The notes under the pieces are model-generated. The model made no database searches and had not been told where the DNA came from. It saw only the letters and a list, made by a program, of their open reading frames with translations. From Alphaproteobacteria bacterium (GTDB lineage Bacteria > Pseudomonadota > Alphaproteobacteria > UBA6615): a stretch of 64,000 nt of DNA. The stretch covers positions 206,561-270,560 of the forward strand of contig JAJFIX010000045.1 in assembly GCA_021774575.1 (NCBI GenBank). The letters are read 5' to 3'. The position numbers were made by a program, and so were the translations under genes. Shown here in pieces: positions 34,358 through 43,989 of this stretch; positions within the stretch are counted from its first letter, which is position 1; the number at the start of each line of letters is the position of its first letter.

Positions 34358-35430
34358 GCGCTGCCTCCTGTCACTTGTTTGCGCGGATCAAAGGCGTCAC
34401 GCACCCCCTCACCAATGAAAATCAACAGGCTCAGCATCGCCGCAATGGCGAAAAATGCGGTGAAATTTAGCCAAGGCGCATGCATATTGGCCTTTGCCTG
34501 GCGTAGCATTTCCCCCAAAGAGGGCGAGCCAAGGGGCAGCCCAAATCCGATGAGGTCGAGGCTAGTCAATACCGTCAACGCCCCCGCCGTGATAAACGGC
34601 AAAAATGTCAATGTCGCAACCATCGCGTTGGGCAAGACGTGGCGGAACATGATTTTACGGTTGGAAAGACCAAGGGCCTCCGCCGCCCGAACATAATCGA
34701 AATTTCGGGCGCGAAAAAATTCGGCCCGGACCAACCCAACCAGAGAAGTCCAGCTGAATAAGAGCATGATCGCCAGCAATGTCCAGAAGCCCGGAACCAA
34801 AACCGCTGAAACAATGATGATAATATATAGGCTCGGCAAGGAGCTCCAAATTTCCAAGAAACGCTGAAATATAAGATCGAGCCAGCCACCGAAATAACCC
34901 TGCACAGCGCCCGCCGACACTCCAACGATGCTCGAAATTACAGTAAGAATCAGGCCGAACAAGACCGATATCCGAAACCCATAGAGCAGCCGGGCAACAA
35001 CGTCGCGAGCCTGATCATCGGTGCCGAGCCAGTTCTGGGCACTCGGTGGCGAAGGCGCCGGCGATGGCAAATTCGAAATATGCGTGTCGTAGCTATATGG
35101 AATGATCGGCATCACCATCCAGCCACCTTGCTCGATCAAGTCTACGACGTATGGATCGTCATATTTGGCCTCGGTCTCAAAGCTGCCGCCGAACGCGGTT
35201 TCTGGATAGCTCACAACGATCGGGAAATAGTAGGCGCCCTCAAATCGCACCAGAAGCGGCCTATCGTTGGCAATAAATTCCGCCGGCAGAGCGACAAGAA
35301 ACATGACCAGGAACAGCCAGAACGACCAATAGGCGCGCCGATTTGCCCTGAAATTTGCATAGCGCCGCGACGTCAACGGTGTAACCGAGAAACCTAAGAT
35401 TTTCTTACCGAACCTATTTGCGGTGGCCAT
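34354..35430 (-). CDS. yejE: Peptide ABC transporter permease (YejE-like)
   Basis: 358-residue inner-membrane permease, OppC type, with a longer N-terminal half as in YejE. It begins KKILGFSVTPLTSRRYANFRANRRAYWSFWLFLVMF, and contains NWLGTDDQARDVVARLLYGFRIS, the conserved OppC-family start of the core domain, followed by the EAA loop (FVRAAEALGLSNRKIMFRHVLPNAM-like region). It sits two bases after the yejB stop and overlaps the yejF start by four. It dimerises with the YejB-like permease. Confidence 0.92.
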   Translation of the reverse strand: MATANRFGKKILGFSVTPLTSRRYANFRANRRAYWSFWLFLVMFLVALPAEFIANDRPLLVRFEGAYYFPIVVSYPETAFGGSFETEAKYDDPYVVDLIEQGGWMVMPIIPYSYDTHISNLPSPAPSPPSAQNWLGTDDQARDVVARLLYGFRISVLFGLILTVISSIVGVSAGAVQGYFGGWLDLIFQRFLEIWSSLPSLYIIIIVSAVLVPGFWTLLAIMLLFSWTSLVGLVRAEFFRARNFDYVRAAEALGLSNRKIMFRHVLPNAMVATLTFLPFITAGALTVLTSLDLIGFGLPLGSPSLGEMLRQAKANMHAPWLNFTAFFAIAAMLSLLIFIGEGVRDAFDPRKQVTGGSA

Positions 35431-35432
35431 CG

Positions 35433-36545
35433 TCAGGCACCCCGCCGTTCGAAATCGATCCTTGGATCAACAAAAGTATATGTCAAATCAGTGATCAACC
35501 CGACCAGCAGGCCGATCAGCGAAAACACATAAAGTGTGCCAAACATAATTGGATAATCACGGTTAAGGGCTGCTTCGAGCCCCAATAGGCCAAGACCGTC
35601 GAGGGAGAAAATAACCTCAATCAAAAAGGCGCCGGTAAAGAACATGCCGATGAAAGCGCCCGGGAACCCAGCAATGATAATCAGCATGCCGTTACGAAAA
35701 ACGTGACGGTAAAGCACGCTGCGCTCAGAAAGTCCTTTTGATCGCGCCGTCAGCACATATTGCTGATTAATCTGATCGATAAAGGAGTTCTTGGTCAGCA
35801 TTGTTGCGCCAGCGAAAACACCAAGAATGAGCGCTGAAACCGGCAAAACAATATGCCACATATAATCGAGGGCGAGCTCAAAATAGCCCATTTCCTGCCA
35901 CCCTGTTGAGACAAGTCCGCGCAAGGGAAACCAGTCAAAATAGGTACCGCTGGCGAACAGAACTATGAGCAACAGAGCAAATAGAAACGACGGGATCGCA
36001 TAGCCGAAAATAATGGCCGCACTGGTCCACAAATCGAAGCGACTGCCGTCACGAACGGCTTTGGCGACCCCTAAGGGTATCGAGATCAAATAAGATAAAA
36101 TCGTCGTCCAGAGCCCCAAGGTGATTGAAACCGGCAATCTATCGATGACCAAGTCGACGACCTGCTGGTCTTTGAAAAAGCTTTCGCCAAAATCAAAGCG
36201 TAGATAATTACCGGCCATGATGAAAAGTCGCGTGTACCAGGGTTTATCCAGGCCGAATTTTCTCTCCAGCTCCTCGATAAATTCCTGCGGCAGGCCCTGA
36301 GCGCCGCGATATTTCGATTGACCGCCACCGCCACCTTGTTTGGCGTCAAATTCATCGTCGATGATGTCGCCGCCATCCCCGGCACCGATGCGATCTTCTA
36401 TGCCGACGGCATTTCCTTGAAGCCGGGCAATCGTCTGCTCAATCGGCCCACCGGGCACAAATTGGAAAATCGCGAAATTAAGCAGCATGATCCCAAACAG
36501 CGTCGGAATCATCAAAAGCAGCCGACGAATTATATATGCATACAT
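35433..36545 (-). CDS. yejB: Peptide ABC transporter permease (YejB-like)
   Basis: 370-residue permease starting MYAYIIRRLLLMIPTLFGIMLLNFAIFQFVPGGPIEQ, the YejB/OppB start, with six hydrophobic segments. The extra periplasmic insert of about 60 residues after helix 1 (IEDRIGAGDGGD and a glycine/glutamine stretch) is a feature of YejB-like proteins. The EAA-loop region is ARSKGLSERSVLYRHVFRNGML. It lies 70 bases downstream of the binding-protein gene and directly upstream of yejE. Confidence 0.92.
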   Translation of the reverse strand: MYAYIIRRLLLMIPTLFGIMLLNFAIFQFVPGGPIEQTIARLQGNAVGIEDRIGAGDGGDIIDDEFDAKQGGGGGQSKYRGAQGLPQEFIEELERKFGLDKPWYTRLFIMAGNYLRFDFGESFFKDQQVVDLVIDRLPVSITLGLWTTILSYLISIPLGVAKAVRDGSRFDLWTSAAIIFGYAIPSFLFALLLIVLFASGTYFDWFPLRGLVSTGWQEMGYFELALDYMWHIVLPVSALILGVFAGATMLTKNSFIDQINQQYVLTARSKGLSERSVLYRHVFRNGMLIIIAGFPGAFIGMFFTGAFLIEVIFSLDGLGLLGLEAALNRDYPIMFGTLYVFSLIGLLVGLITDLTYTFVDPRIDFERRGA

Positions 36546-36616
36546 TTAAGGTGATCGCCCCTCGGCTGCGTCGGACGGTCCAAAAATGTTGGGTTTGTTT
36601 GTTGGACGTATCACCT

Positions 36617-38710
36617 TCAACTGCTCTTACGCCTACGGATCATTAACATCAGCCCGATTAACACCACCACGCCACCGGCGATCCAAGCCATGTTCAAACC
36701 GCTGTCCTCGGCTTGGTCATTACCGGCGTCAGCGGCGTCGCCATTTTCGGCGACCTCCTCTACCTCCTGGGTGGCGGCAGGTTCTTCTGCCACCGCCCCG
36801 TCTTGCGCGTCTTGCGTGCCTCCATTTTCCGCCACGGTGGTTGCGCCGTCACCACCTGCGTCAGCGCGGCGCCCTTCGAGGGAGGTTACCTTGGCCTCCT
36901 CGATCCACCATGCGCCGAACTGAACGCCGCGCGCCGGATAGATGCCGGGTTTGCCAAACTTATCCCAATAGGCGATCCGATCATGGGGAACGTGCCAATT
37001 GGGCACGACGTAATGTCCCCAAAGCAGCGCCCGGTCGAGAGCGCGGGTCCGCTGAACGAGGCTTTCACGGCTCGGCGCGCTGATGACCAATTCGATCAGC
37101 TCGTCGATGACCGGGTCGCTGATCCCGCCCAAATTTCGCGAACCGTTGAGATCCCTTGTCTCTGAGCCCCAATAATTGCGTTGCTCGTTGCCTGGAGAGA
37201 GGGACTGACCAAAGGTCGTGATCATCGTGTCAAAATCAAACTCTTCGATCCGGCGCGTATATTGAGCGACATCGACCAGCCGGGCCGACGCATCAATTCC
37301 CATGCGCTTGAGATTTTCAACAAAGGGATTGACGATCCGCTCGAACTGCTGGCTGACAAGCAGGATTTCAACAGCCAGTGGCTCGCCGGTCTCTTCATTG
37401 ACCCGAACCCCATCCTGCACCACCCAGCCGGCGGCAGTTAAAAGATCACTGCCGAGGGCGATATTTCCCCGGTCACTATCTTCATCGGCGCCGGAGAAAG
37501 GAACGGAAAATACTTCGGTATAAAGCTCTTCAGGAAGCTGTCCCCGATAGCTTTCCAAAATTTCACGCTCTTCGTCACCCGCATCGGCCAAAAGTCCACT
37601 GCTCGCCAGTTCGGAATTTTCAAAGTAGCTATCGGTCCGTGTATAGGCGCCGTAAAAAAGCTCCTTATTCGTCCACTCGAAATTAAAGGCATAGGAGAGT
37701 GCCTGTCGAACTCGTGGGTCTTGGAATTTTGGCTGGCGCGTATTAATCACATAGCCTTGCATGCCCGCACTTCGATTATGCTTGGCCTCTTCGGTTAGAA
37801 TTAGTCCGTTTTCGACGGCTGGGGTGTCGAAGGCGGTCGCCCAGGCCTTTGACTGATTTTCCACCCAGAAATCGATATCGCCGCCTTTGAACGCTTCGCG
37901 CGCCACCTGCGGGTCACGAAAAAATTCGTAGCGAATTGAGCCAAAGTTTCCCTGCCCAACATTGACCGGCAGCGCTGCGCCCCAATAATCCTCGACCCGT
38001 TCATACGTGATCGATGACCCGGCATCGACATTGGCGATCCGATAGGCGCCACTGCCTAAGGGCGGCTCCAGGGTCGAATCGTCAAACGCCCGTCCGTCCC
38101 AATAATGTTTGGGCAAAATGGTCAATTCAGAGACGATCAGCGGTAATTCGAGGTTTGTCACATCGGAAAAACTAAACCGGACAGCGCGCTCTCCAGTTTT
38201 CTCGACCGCTGCCACATCGCCGTAATAGAACTGGTAAAACGGATGCCCGGCAGTCGTCAGAATATCGTAGGAAAAGATAACATCTTCGACGGTAACCGGC
38301 AGGCCATCATGCCACCTAGCGTCTTCGCGAATAACGAATTCCACCCAAGACCTATCTTCCGGGACCTCGATGGTTTCACAGAGCAAGCAATAGCGGGTGA
38401 AAGCTTCGTCGGCTGCCGCAACGGTTAGAGTATCGTAAATCAGCCCCAATCCGGTCGCCTGATCACCGTTGACGATAAATTGATTTAAACTGTCGAATGT
38501 CGCGCCGCCAAATTGCACCACCGCGCCCCCCTTGGGTGCGTCTGGGTTCACATAATCAAAATGGATAAATCCAGCGGCATATTTTGGCGTGCCGTGCATC
38601 GCGATACCGTGAGCAGGCCCATTGGTCCCGCCTTGGGCGAGCGCCACCCCAGTCCATCCAGCGGCAAGAACCGCGCCCAATACCGCTGTCTTGATAATTG
38701 ATTTCATCAT
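36617..38710 (-). CDS. yejA: Peptide ABC transporter substrate-binding protein (YejA-like) with C-terminal membrane anchor
   Basis: 697-residue binding protein: a signal peptide (IIKTAVLGAVLAAGWTGVALA) and a family-5 domain matching YejA (GTPKYAAGFIHFDYVNPDAPKGG). Unusually, the chain continues past the normal end near residue 612 with a ~60-residue acidic, low-complexity linker (613-672), then a hydrophobic helix (about 673-691, MAWIAGGVVVLIGLMLMI) and a basic tail RRRKSS. Most Gram-negative binding proteins are free in the periplasm, so this one is probably tethered to the inner membrane beside its permease. ATG 38710 follows GGAGG; it heads the yejABEF operon. Confidence 0.9.
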   Translation of the reverse strand: MMKSIIKTAVLGAVLAAGWTGVALAQGGTNGPAHGIAMHGTPKYAAGFIHFDYVNPDAPKGGAVVQFGGATFDSLNQFIVNGDQATGLGLIYDTLTVAAADEAFTRYCLLCETIEVPEDRSWVEFVIREDARWHDGLPVTVEDVIFSYDILTTAGHPFYQFYYGDVAAVEKTGERAVRFSFSDVTNLELPLIVSELTILPKHYWDGRAFDDSTLEPPLGSGAYRIANVDAGSSITYERVEDYWGAALPVNVGQGNFGSIRYEFFRDPQVAREAFKGGDIDFWVENQSKAWATAFDTPAVENGLILTEEAKHNRSAGMQGYVINTRQPKFQDPRVRQALSYAFNFEWTNKELFYGAYTRTDSYFENSELASSGLLADAGDEEREILESYRGQLPEELYTEVFSVPFSGADEDSDRGNIALGSDLLTAAGWVVQDGVRVNEETGEPLAVEILLVSQQFERIVNPFVENLKRMGIDASARLVDVAQYTRRIEEFDFDTMITTFGQSLSPGNEQRNYWGSETRDLNGSRNLGGISDPVIDELIELVISAPSRESLVQRTRALDRALLWGHYVVPNWHVPHDRIAYWDKFGKPGIYPARGVQFGAWWIEEAKVTSLEGRRADAGGDGATTVAENGGTQDAQDGAVAEEPAATQEVEEVAENGDAADAGNDQAEDSGLNMAWIAGGVVVLIGLMLMIRRRKSS

Positions 38711-38838
38711 GTGACCCACCTCCGGCGCAAATTTGGCATGAAATTTCGACGCCCGCCCAGCTTTACGGGAAGAACGGCCATCAAACTACCAGCTTACACC
38801 GTGAGTCATCAACGCAGCCGTTCGGACTACCTTAACGC

Positions 38839-39639
38839 CTAGTTTGCCGCTGTACTCAATATTTGTAATGCGGCCGCATGGGGGCGCCGATCGCCGCTGG
38901 CAATAACCGTCTCGCCCGATCCCATCGTCAGCGGCGCGCCCAGCCAATCGGTGATGACACCGCCGGCCCCGGCAACCACCGGGACCAGGGCAAGATAATC
39001 ATAGATATTCATATTCGCCTCAATCACCAAGTCGCCATGCCCACTGGCGACCAAGCCATAAGCGTAGCAATCGGTGCCAAACCGGGTCACGGCAGAGTGC
39101 GACGAAACCTCAGCAAAAGCGGCGGCACCGGCGTCTGAAAACATTGCCGGTGAGGTTGCATATAAAATTGCATCATCCAAGCTTGGGCAAACACGGGTGC
39201 GGGCTTCACCTACTTCAGAACCCTGCCTGAACTGGGTTGGCCTGCCCTCTACGCCGAGCCAGCGCTCACCCGAAACAGGCTGGTTTATAACGCCAACGAT
39301 CGGCACACCTTGGCGACACAAGGCAATTAACGTTCCGAAAGTCGGCAGACCGGAAATGAAAGCATGGGTGCCGTCCAACGGGTCAATCACCCAGACATAT
39401 TCGCTATTTTCGCCGTCCGCGCCAAATTCTTCGCCGACAAATCCATGTTCGGGAAAACCAACGGCTATCATTTCGCGCATCACCGTTTCGGCGTCGCGGT
39501 CGGCCTGGGTAACCAGGGTCCGGTCGGCCTTGCGATCAACGGCAATATTTTTGCGAAACAGCTCGGAGATTATTGGTCCGCTGGCCTCGGCCAATTCGGC
39601 CGCGGCGGCAACGAAGTCATCCAGCACGCCACCTGCCAT
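38839..39639 (-). CDS. hisN: Histidinol-phosphatase, inositol-monophosphatase type
   Basis: 266-residue metal-dependent phosphatase of the IMPase superfamily. Metal-binding motifs are GFVGEEFG (near residue 70) and WVIDPLDGTHAFISG (near 83), with a C-terminal NIYDYLALVPVVAGAGG motif corresponding to the WDxAAxxLIxxEAGG segment. The N-terminal KADRTLVTQADRDAE matches HisN more closely than inositol monophosphatases. It would remove phosphate from histidinol phosphate in histidine synthesis; other sugar-phosphate substrates remain possible. ATG 39639 is preceded directly by an in-frame GTG, an alternative start. Confidence 0.78.
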   Translation of the reverse strand: MAGGVLDDFVAAAAELAEASGPIISELFRKNIAVDRKADRTLVTQADRDAETVMREMIAVGFPEHGFVGEEFGADGENSEYVWVIDPLDGTHAFISGLPTFGTLIALCRQGVPIVGVINQPVSGERWLGVEGRPTQFRQGSEVGEARTRVCPSLDDAILYATSPAMFSDAGAAAFAEVSSHSAVTRFGTDCYAYGLVASGHGDLVIEANMNIYDYLALVPVVAGAGGVITDWLGAPLTMGSGETVIASGDRRPHAAALQILSTAAN

Positions 39640-39697
39640 CACCGTTCATCCAAATGCAATTCGTCCAGTCCCGGTCGAAAAACTCCGGCCTACAACC

Positions 39698-40765
39698 CTA
39701 GGGCAGCGGCTCCGGTGCATCGTCATTGCCGCGCAAATAGGCGATCAAATCCGCACGATCCTCGGCTCGGCGCATCCCGCCAAAGCCCATAATCGTCCCC
39801 GGCGCAAAAACCCTGGGCTCGGCAATAAATGCGTCCAGGGCCTCATAGGTCCAGGTTCCGCCAACGCTGGACATGCCATCGGAATAATTGAAGTCTTGCA
39901 CACTTGCGATGTCGCTGCCGACAATACCATAGAGATTTGGACCAACCCGGGTGCCGCCGCCATCCTCAATCGTGTGACAGCCGATACAGGCCCCGGCCAA
40001 TCCTTCACCAGCGACAGGGTCGCCGGCGCCGACCCGCGCCGCAATTTCACTGACGCCAGGTTCGCTGGCTGCGGGCGCTTCGACAACGGGGATCTCTTCG
40101 ACCTGTGCCGGAGCTTCTTCGGTTGGCACGGGGGCTGGCACGGGGGCGGCAGCCCCATCGGGCAGAGCAACCGGCTCGGCGGAAAGGGTGCGCATATAGG
40201 CAATCAAATTGGCGCGCTCGCTTGCCGAGCGTAATCCGGCAAAGCCCATGACCGTTCCCGGGACCACATCGCTGGGCTTTTTCAAGAAGAGATTGAGCGA
40301 CTCAAAATCCCAGGTTCCGCCCGCTTCGGTCATTGCTGTGGAATAGCCAAACCCTTCGACCGATGCCCGGTCGCGTCCGACTACATTATAAAGATTTGGC
40401 CCAGCCTTGGCTGCACCACCTTCGTCGAACGTGTGACAGCTGGCGCATTTGGCGGCAGCGCCTTCGCCCGCAGCCACATCTGCGTCCGCCAGCAGCGGCC
40501 CAACGGGATCAACGGTTTCGACCGCCGCCTGCTGACCACCTTCTGACGATTCGGCATCGGCGACGTGAATTGGGTAGGCGTTTTCCTCTAGCTCGTGAGC
40601 TTCGAAAACATGATTTCCGACCTGGCCAATGAAAACGGCAACCAGCAGCGCCACCAGCCCTGCGCCGACGGCCTTATACTCGGCCGAGAAAAACGCCATT
40701 GGCGCCCCAACAAGGGCCCAAGAAATTTTGCCCCAAAGTCCGGTGGGTTTGCTTCTCTGATCCAT
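39698..40765 (-). CDS. Membrane-anchored dihaem cytochrome c
   Basis: 355-residue protein. One N-terminal helix (about residues 30-48, AVGAGLVALLVAVFIGQVG) anchors it in the inner membrane with the rest periplasmic. Two class I cytochrome c domains follow, with haem motifs CASCH (near residue 108) and CIGCH (near 270), each with a later methionine ligand in a GTVMGFAGL or GTIMGFGGM segment. An acidic proline-rich hinge (PVPAPVPTEEAPAQVEEIP) separates them. Such proteins carry electrons between respiratory complexes, as in CycM-like cytochromes, but the two-domain form is less common. It starts at ATG 40765; the frame is open for about 19 residues upstream. Confidence 0.85.
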   Translation of the reverse strand: MDQRSKPTGLWGKISWALVGAPMAFFSAEYKAVGAGLVALLVAVFIGQVGNHVFEAHELEENAYPIHVADAESSEGGQQAAVETVDPVGPLLADADVAAGEGAAAKCASCHTFDEGGAAKAGPNLYNVVGRDRASVEGFGYSTAMTEAGGTWDFESLNLFLKKPSDVVPGTVMGFAGLRSASERANLIAYMRTLSAEPVALPDGAAAPVPAPVPTEEAPAQVEEIPVVEAPAASEPGVSEIAARVGAGDPVAGEGLAGACIGCHTIEDGGGTRVGPNLYGIVGSDIASVQDFNYSDGMSSVGGTWTYEALDAFIAEPRVFAPGTIMGFGGMRRAEDRADLIAYLRGNDDAPEPLP

Positions 40766-40953
40766 AAATTCGAGCCCTCTGGAAACTGTCTTGGTATCCG
40801 TGCCTACTTGTCGGCGACGCACCGGGAGATATATCTTTGCCGCTCAATCCCGGCCAGCCCATAGCTTATCACGCGTCGTTAGGTCGCAGCATAACATAAT
40901 ATGACGGGTTTCGGCGGTCGGGCGACTTTTCGACGCCACTGAGGACACCATCC

Positions 40954-41682
40954 ATGCCTACCATCATAATGATCCCGTCGCGGCTGGCCGCGACCAGGCT
41001 CCCAGGTAAACCGCTCTCCGACATTCACGGGCGGGCGATGATTTTGCATTGCTGGGACCGAGCGATAGCGGCGGACCTTGGCCCGGTCGTCGTTGCCTGC
41101 GGGGACCGAGAAATATACGACACCATCGAAGGCGCCGGCGCCCGAGCGGTCATGACCGACCCCGACCTTCCATCGGGTTCGGACCGCATTTACGCAGCCT
41201 TGGCCGAAATTGATCCAGACGGCAGCTACGATACGGTGATCAATTTCCAGGGCGACTTGCCGACCATAGACCCCGACGCTATCCGGGCCGCCGTCACAGC
41301 GCTCGACGATGGTGCCGACATCGGCACAATCGCCGCGCGGATTGTCCAACAAGAAGAGCGCGATAACCCAAACGTGGTCAAAGTCTGCGCTGCCTTGGAA
41401 GATAACCGTACACGAGCCCGCGCCCTTTATTTTAGCCGCGCCACGGTACCGGCCGGCGATGGCGATCATTTTCATCATATCGGGCTTTACGCTTATCGTC
41501 GTCAGGCGCTGGCGAAATTCATCACCCTGCCTGCGGGACAGCTGGAAAAGCGTGAACATTTGGAGCAACTCCGCGCCTTGGAGGCGGGCATGCGGATTGA
41601 TGTGTGCCTCGTTGACAGTGTCCCGCTGGGTGTCGATACTCCCGACGACCTGGAAAAAGCCCGCAACCTCTTGGCCGCCTAA
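40954..41682 (+). CDS. kdsB: 3-deoxy-manno-octulosonate cytidylyltransferase
   Basis: 242-residue cytosolic enzyme that activates Kdo with CTP for lipopolysaccharide core synthesis, a marker of a Gram-negative outer membrane. The N-terminal nucleotide-binding loop is IPSRLAATRLPGKPL, followed by the conserved TDPDLPSGSDRI and NFQGDLPTIDPD. The length is normal for KdsB (about 240-250). The start follows GAGGACACC. It precedes pheA by 25 bases on the same strand, and they are likely co-transcribed. Confidence 0.94.
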   Translation: MPTIIMIPSRLAATRLPGKPLSDIHGRAMILHCWDRAIAADLGPVVVACGDREIYDTIEGAGARAVMTDPDLPSGSDRIYAALAEIDPDGSYDTVINFQGDLPTIDPDAIRAAVTALDDGADIGTIAARIVQQEERDNPNVVKVCAALEDNRTRARALYFSRATVPAGDGDHFHHIGLYAYRRQALAKFITLPAGQLEKREHLEQLRALEAGMRIDVCLVDSVPLGVDTPDDLEKARNLLAA

Positions 41683-41707
41683 GATTTATCCGGCGGAAAG
41701 GAACAGC

Positions 41708-42556
41708 ATGAATTCCGCGACAGACACCGCGATTGCCTTTCAAGGCGTGCCCGGCGCCAACTCCCATATTGCCTGCCAGAATTGTTATCCGGAGAGGCCG
41801 ACCCTCGCCTGCGACACGTTCGATGACGCTTTTTCTGCAGTTATTGACGGGCGGGCGGGCCTCGCGATGATCCCGATCGAAAATTCCCTGGGCGGGCGCG
41901 TTGCCGATATCCATCACTTGTTACCCGCAAGCCCCTTATTCATCACTGCTGAATATTTCTTGCAGGTCGAATATGACTTGGTGGCGCCCAAAGGGGCCAC
42001 CCTAGAGGGATTGCGCGAGGTTCGCTCCCATATCCAAGCCTTGGCCCAGTGTCGGGAGCAAATTAAGGCGCTCGGATTGGACCCGGTTGCCCATGCCGAT
42101 ACCGCCGGCGCTGCCAAAGACGTCGCCCAGCTGGGTGACAAGAGCATCGGCGCCGTCAGTCCGCCGTTGGCGGCCGAGATTTACGGTCTCGAGGTGTTGC
42201 GCAAACGGTTCGAGGATCGCATCGGCAACACGACCCGCTTTGTCATATTGTCGAGAAACCGCCAGGATCCCGACCCCAAGTCGGGCCCCTGCATGACCGC
42301 AATGATTTTCCAAACACGCTCGGTACCCGCTTCGCTCTACAAAGCAATGGGCGGCTTTGCCACCAATGGCGTCAATATCACTAAATTGGAGAGTTATATT
42401 TCCGGCGAGCGCTTCAACGTCGCCCGCTTCTACGCCGAAATAGAAGGCAACCCCGCCGATCCGGCCGTGGACAGAGCAATTGCCGAACTTAATTATTTTT
42501 CCGAAGAGGTAAAAATATTGGGCGCGTTCCCGGCCCATGAATTTCGGCGTAAATAG
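41708..42556 (+). CDS. pheA: Prephenate dehydratase
   Basis: 282-residue monofunctional prephenate dehydratase (prephenate to phenylpyruvate in phenylalanine synthesis). It opens with AIAFQGVPGANSHIAC, and contains the family motif GLAMIPIENSLGGRVADIHHLL, and the catalytic TRF motif NTTRFVIL. The C-terminal ~80 residues are an ACT regulatory domain that includes NGVNITKLESY (the ESRP-like phenylalanine-binding site). The ATG at 41708 lies 25 bases after kdsB with AGGAACAGC upstream; the open frame extends far into kdsB but that part is not conserved. Confidence 0.94.
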   Translation: MNSATDTAIAFQGVPGANSHIACQNCYPERPTLACDTFDDAFSAVIDGRAGLAMIPIENSLGGRVADIHHLLPASPLFITAEYFLQVEYDLVAPKGATLEGLREVRSHIQALAQCREQIKALGLDPVAHADTAGAAKDVAQLGDKSIGAVSPPLAAEIYGLEVLRKRFEDRIGNTTRFVILSRNRQDPDPKSGPCMTAMIFQTRSVPASLYKAMGGFATNGVNITKLESYISGERFNVARFYAEIEGNPADPAVDRAIAELNYFSEEVKILGAFPAHEFRRK

Positions 42557-42642
42557 CTCCGAAAGTTTAATTTCGCCACAATTTGAGCCCTATGCTCTTT
42601 GCTTGATTTCGTCAGTAGGCACGCAAAAATAGGAGCAGCCCG

Positions 42643-43986
42643 ATGCGCCGAATTTTCAGCCCCCTCACCTTCATTTTTGCCCTTCCGCTGGCCGTGGCAT
42701 CGAGTTTGACAGCGAATGCTCAAGTAAAATCCGTCGAACTGTTCCCGGATCATAACGCGCGACCGCTATTTGCCACGGTCGTCGGGCGCCATGGCGCGTT
42801 CACCGATACATTTAGGGTCGATGTCGAAGCCGGTGGAGCCGATTTTATCGCGGTGCCCGACCTGTTCTGCGCCGGCGCCATCGACTATGGGCAACCCGAT
42901 GTTACTGTCGATTATCGCCAGGGTGACCCCTCCGTCGAACGTTTGAATTTCATGGCGTTTGCCCAAGTGGGTGCCCTTTTGTTGATCCGCGAACCCAATG
43001 GGAAATGGCAATGCAATAACGATACCGGGCTGGGCGACGCGCCGCTGATCAGCATTCTCAACCCGGCGCAGGGCCAATATGCCATATGGGTAGGCACGAT
43101 CGCTGGCGGAACCGGCAACGCCGTGCTCGCACTAACCGAAGACGGGCTGCCACCGGAATCGAATTTACAAATTCCCAGCGCCGACGCCCCAGCCCAAGGC
43201 GGTATTATCAACCTTGATACGCGCTTGCCCGATGGTCCGATCGAACTGGCTGTCAGTGCCGGTGGGGCCAACCAAATTCCCGAATTTCTTGCATTTTGCT
43301 CGGGTAACTTTACCGCCGGGCGCCCCGCCCTGCATATCGAGAATGCGCCCGCCGGGCAGCGTTTCAGCATCGATCTCAGCTCCGGAGATGACACCGTGCT
43401 CGCCGTCCTCACACCGAACGGCGAATGGCTCTGCAATGACGATCAGTTTGGCAGCGACCCTCAAGTCACAATCGAAGCTCCGTTACCCGGGCGCTACACG
43501 GTCTGGGCAGGCACATTCAGCGATATTGGCACTGTTTCCGCCCGATTATCCGTTTCCGAGGGTGGCATCTTGAGGGGGGTCGTGCCCGAACCGGACAATC
43601 TCTCTCAAGTTGGCGATATTTTGCTCTCGGAAATCGCTTTCGGCCAACCGGCGATCCACCAGATCTTTGCCGGTGGCGGCGACGAAGTTAGCGAACTCGG
43701 CGCGGCCTGCACCGGATATATAGACGCCAGCCAGCCGACGGCCCATATTGATACTCCGGTGGCCGGAGAGGATTTCGAGGTCCGGATTACGTCGGAGACC
43801 GATACAACCCTCATCATTCTCGGACCCGACGGCGAGTGGTTCTGCAACGATGATTTCTTTGACCTAGACCCGGCGGTCTATTTCAGCAATCCAGCAGCCG
43901 GGCGCTACACGATTTGGGTCGGCACCTTCGGCAGTGGCGGCGATCAACCACCCGCAACCCTGACCGTCGACCTTGCGGCGGGTTAG
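42643..43986 (+). CDS. Secreted protein of three tandem cysteine-containing repeats
   Basis: 447-residue exported protein (signal peptide 1-26, cleavage near ANA/QV). It is three similar modules of about 120-140 residues (roughly 30-165, 185-310, 325-445). Each holds a cysteine in an ACTG/FCAG/FCSG context and a second in a PNGxWxCND motif: Cys pairs 76/124, 219/264 and 356/401. Each ends with PxxGxYxxWVGTF. The pattern suggests beta-sandwich domains with a disulfide, perhaps binding a polymer or calcium. I do not recognise the family. The ATG at 42643 follows AGGAG. The stop lies two bases before the convergent ribA stop. Confidence 0.75.
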   Translation: MRRIFSPLTFIFALPLAVASSLTANAQVKSVELFPDHNARPLFATVVGRHGAFTDTFRVDVEAGGADFIAVPDLFCAGAIDYGQPDVTVDYRQGDPSVERLNFMAFAQVGALLLIREPNGKWQCNNDTGLGDAPLISILNPAQGQYAIWVGTIAGGTGNAVLALTEDGLPPESNLQIPSADAPAQGGIINLDTRLPDGPIELAVSAGGANQIPEFLAFCSGNFTAGRPALHIENAPAGQRFSIDLSSGDDTVLAVLTPNGEWLCNDDQFGSDPQVTIEAPLPGRYTVWAGTFSDIGTVSARLSVSEGGILRGVVPEPDNLSQVGDILLSEIAFGQPAIHQIFAGGGDEVSELGAACTGYIDASQPTAHIDTPVAGEDFEVRITSETDTTLIILGPDGEWFCNDDFFDLDPAVYFSNPAAGRYTIWVGTFGSGGDQPPATLTVDLAAG

Positions 43987-43989
43987 GCC

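Noticed and set aside
41309-41707. Long N-terminal extension of pheA into kdsB
   Set aside because: The extension is out of the kdsB frame and unlike prephenate dehydratase; ATG 41708 has a ribosome site and gives a normal length.
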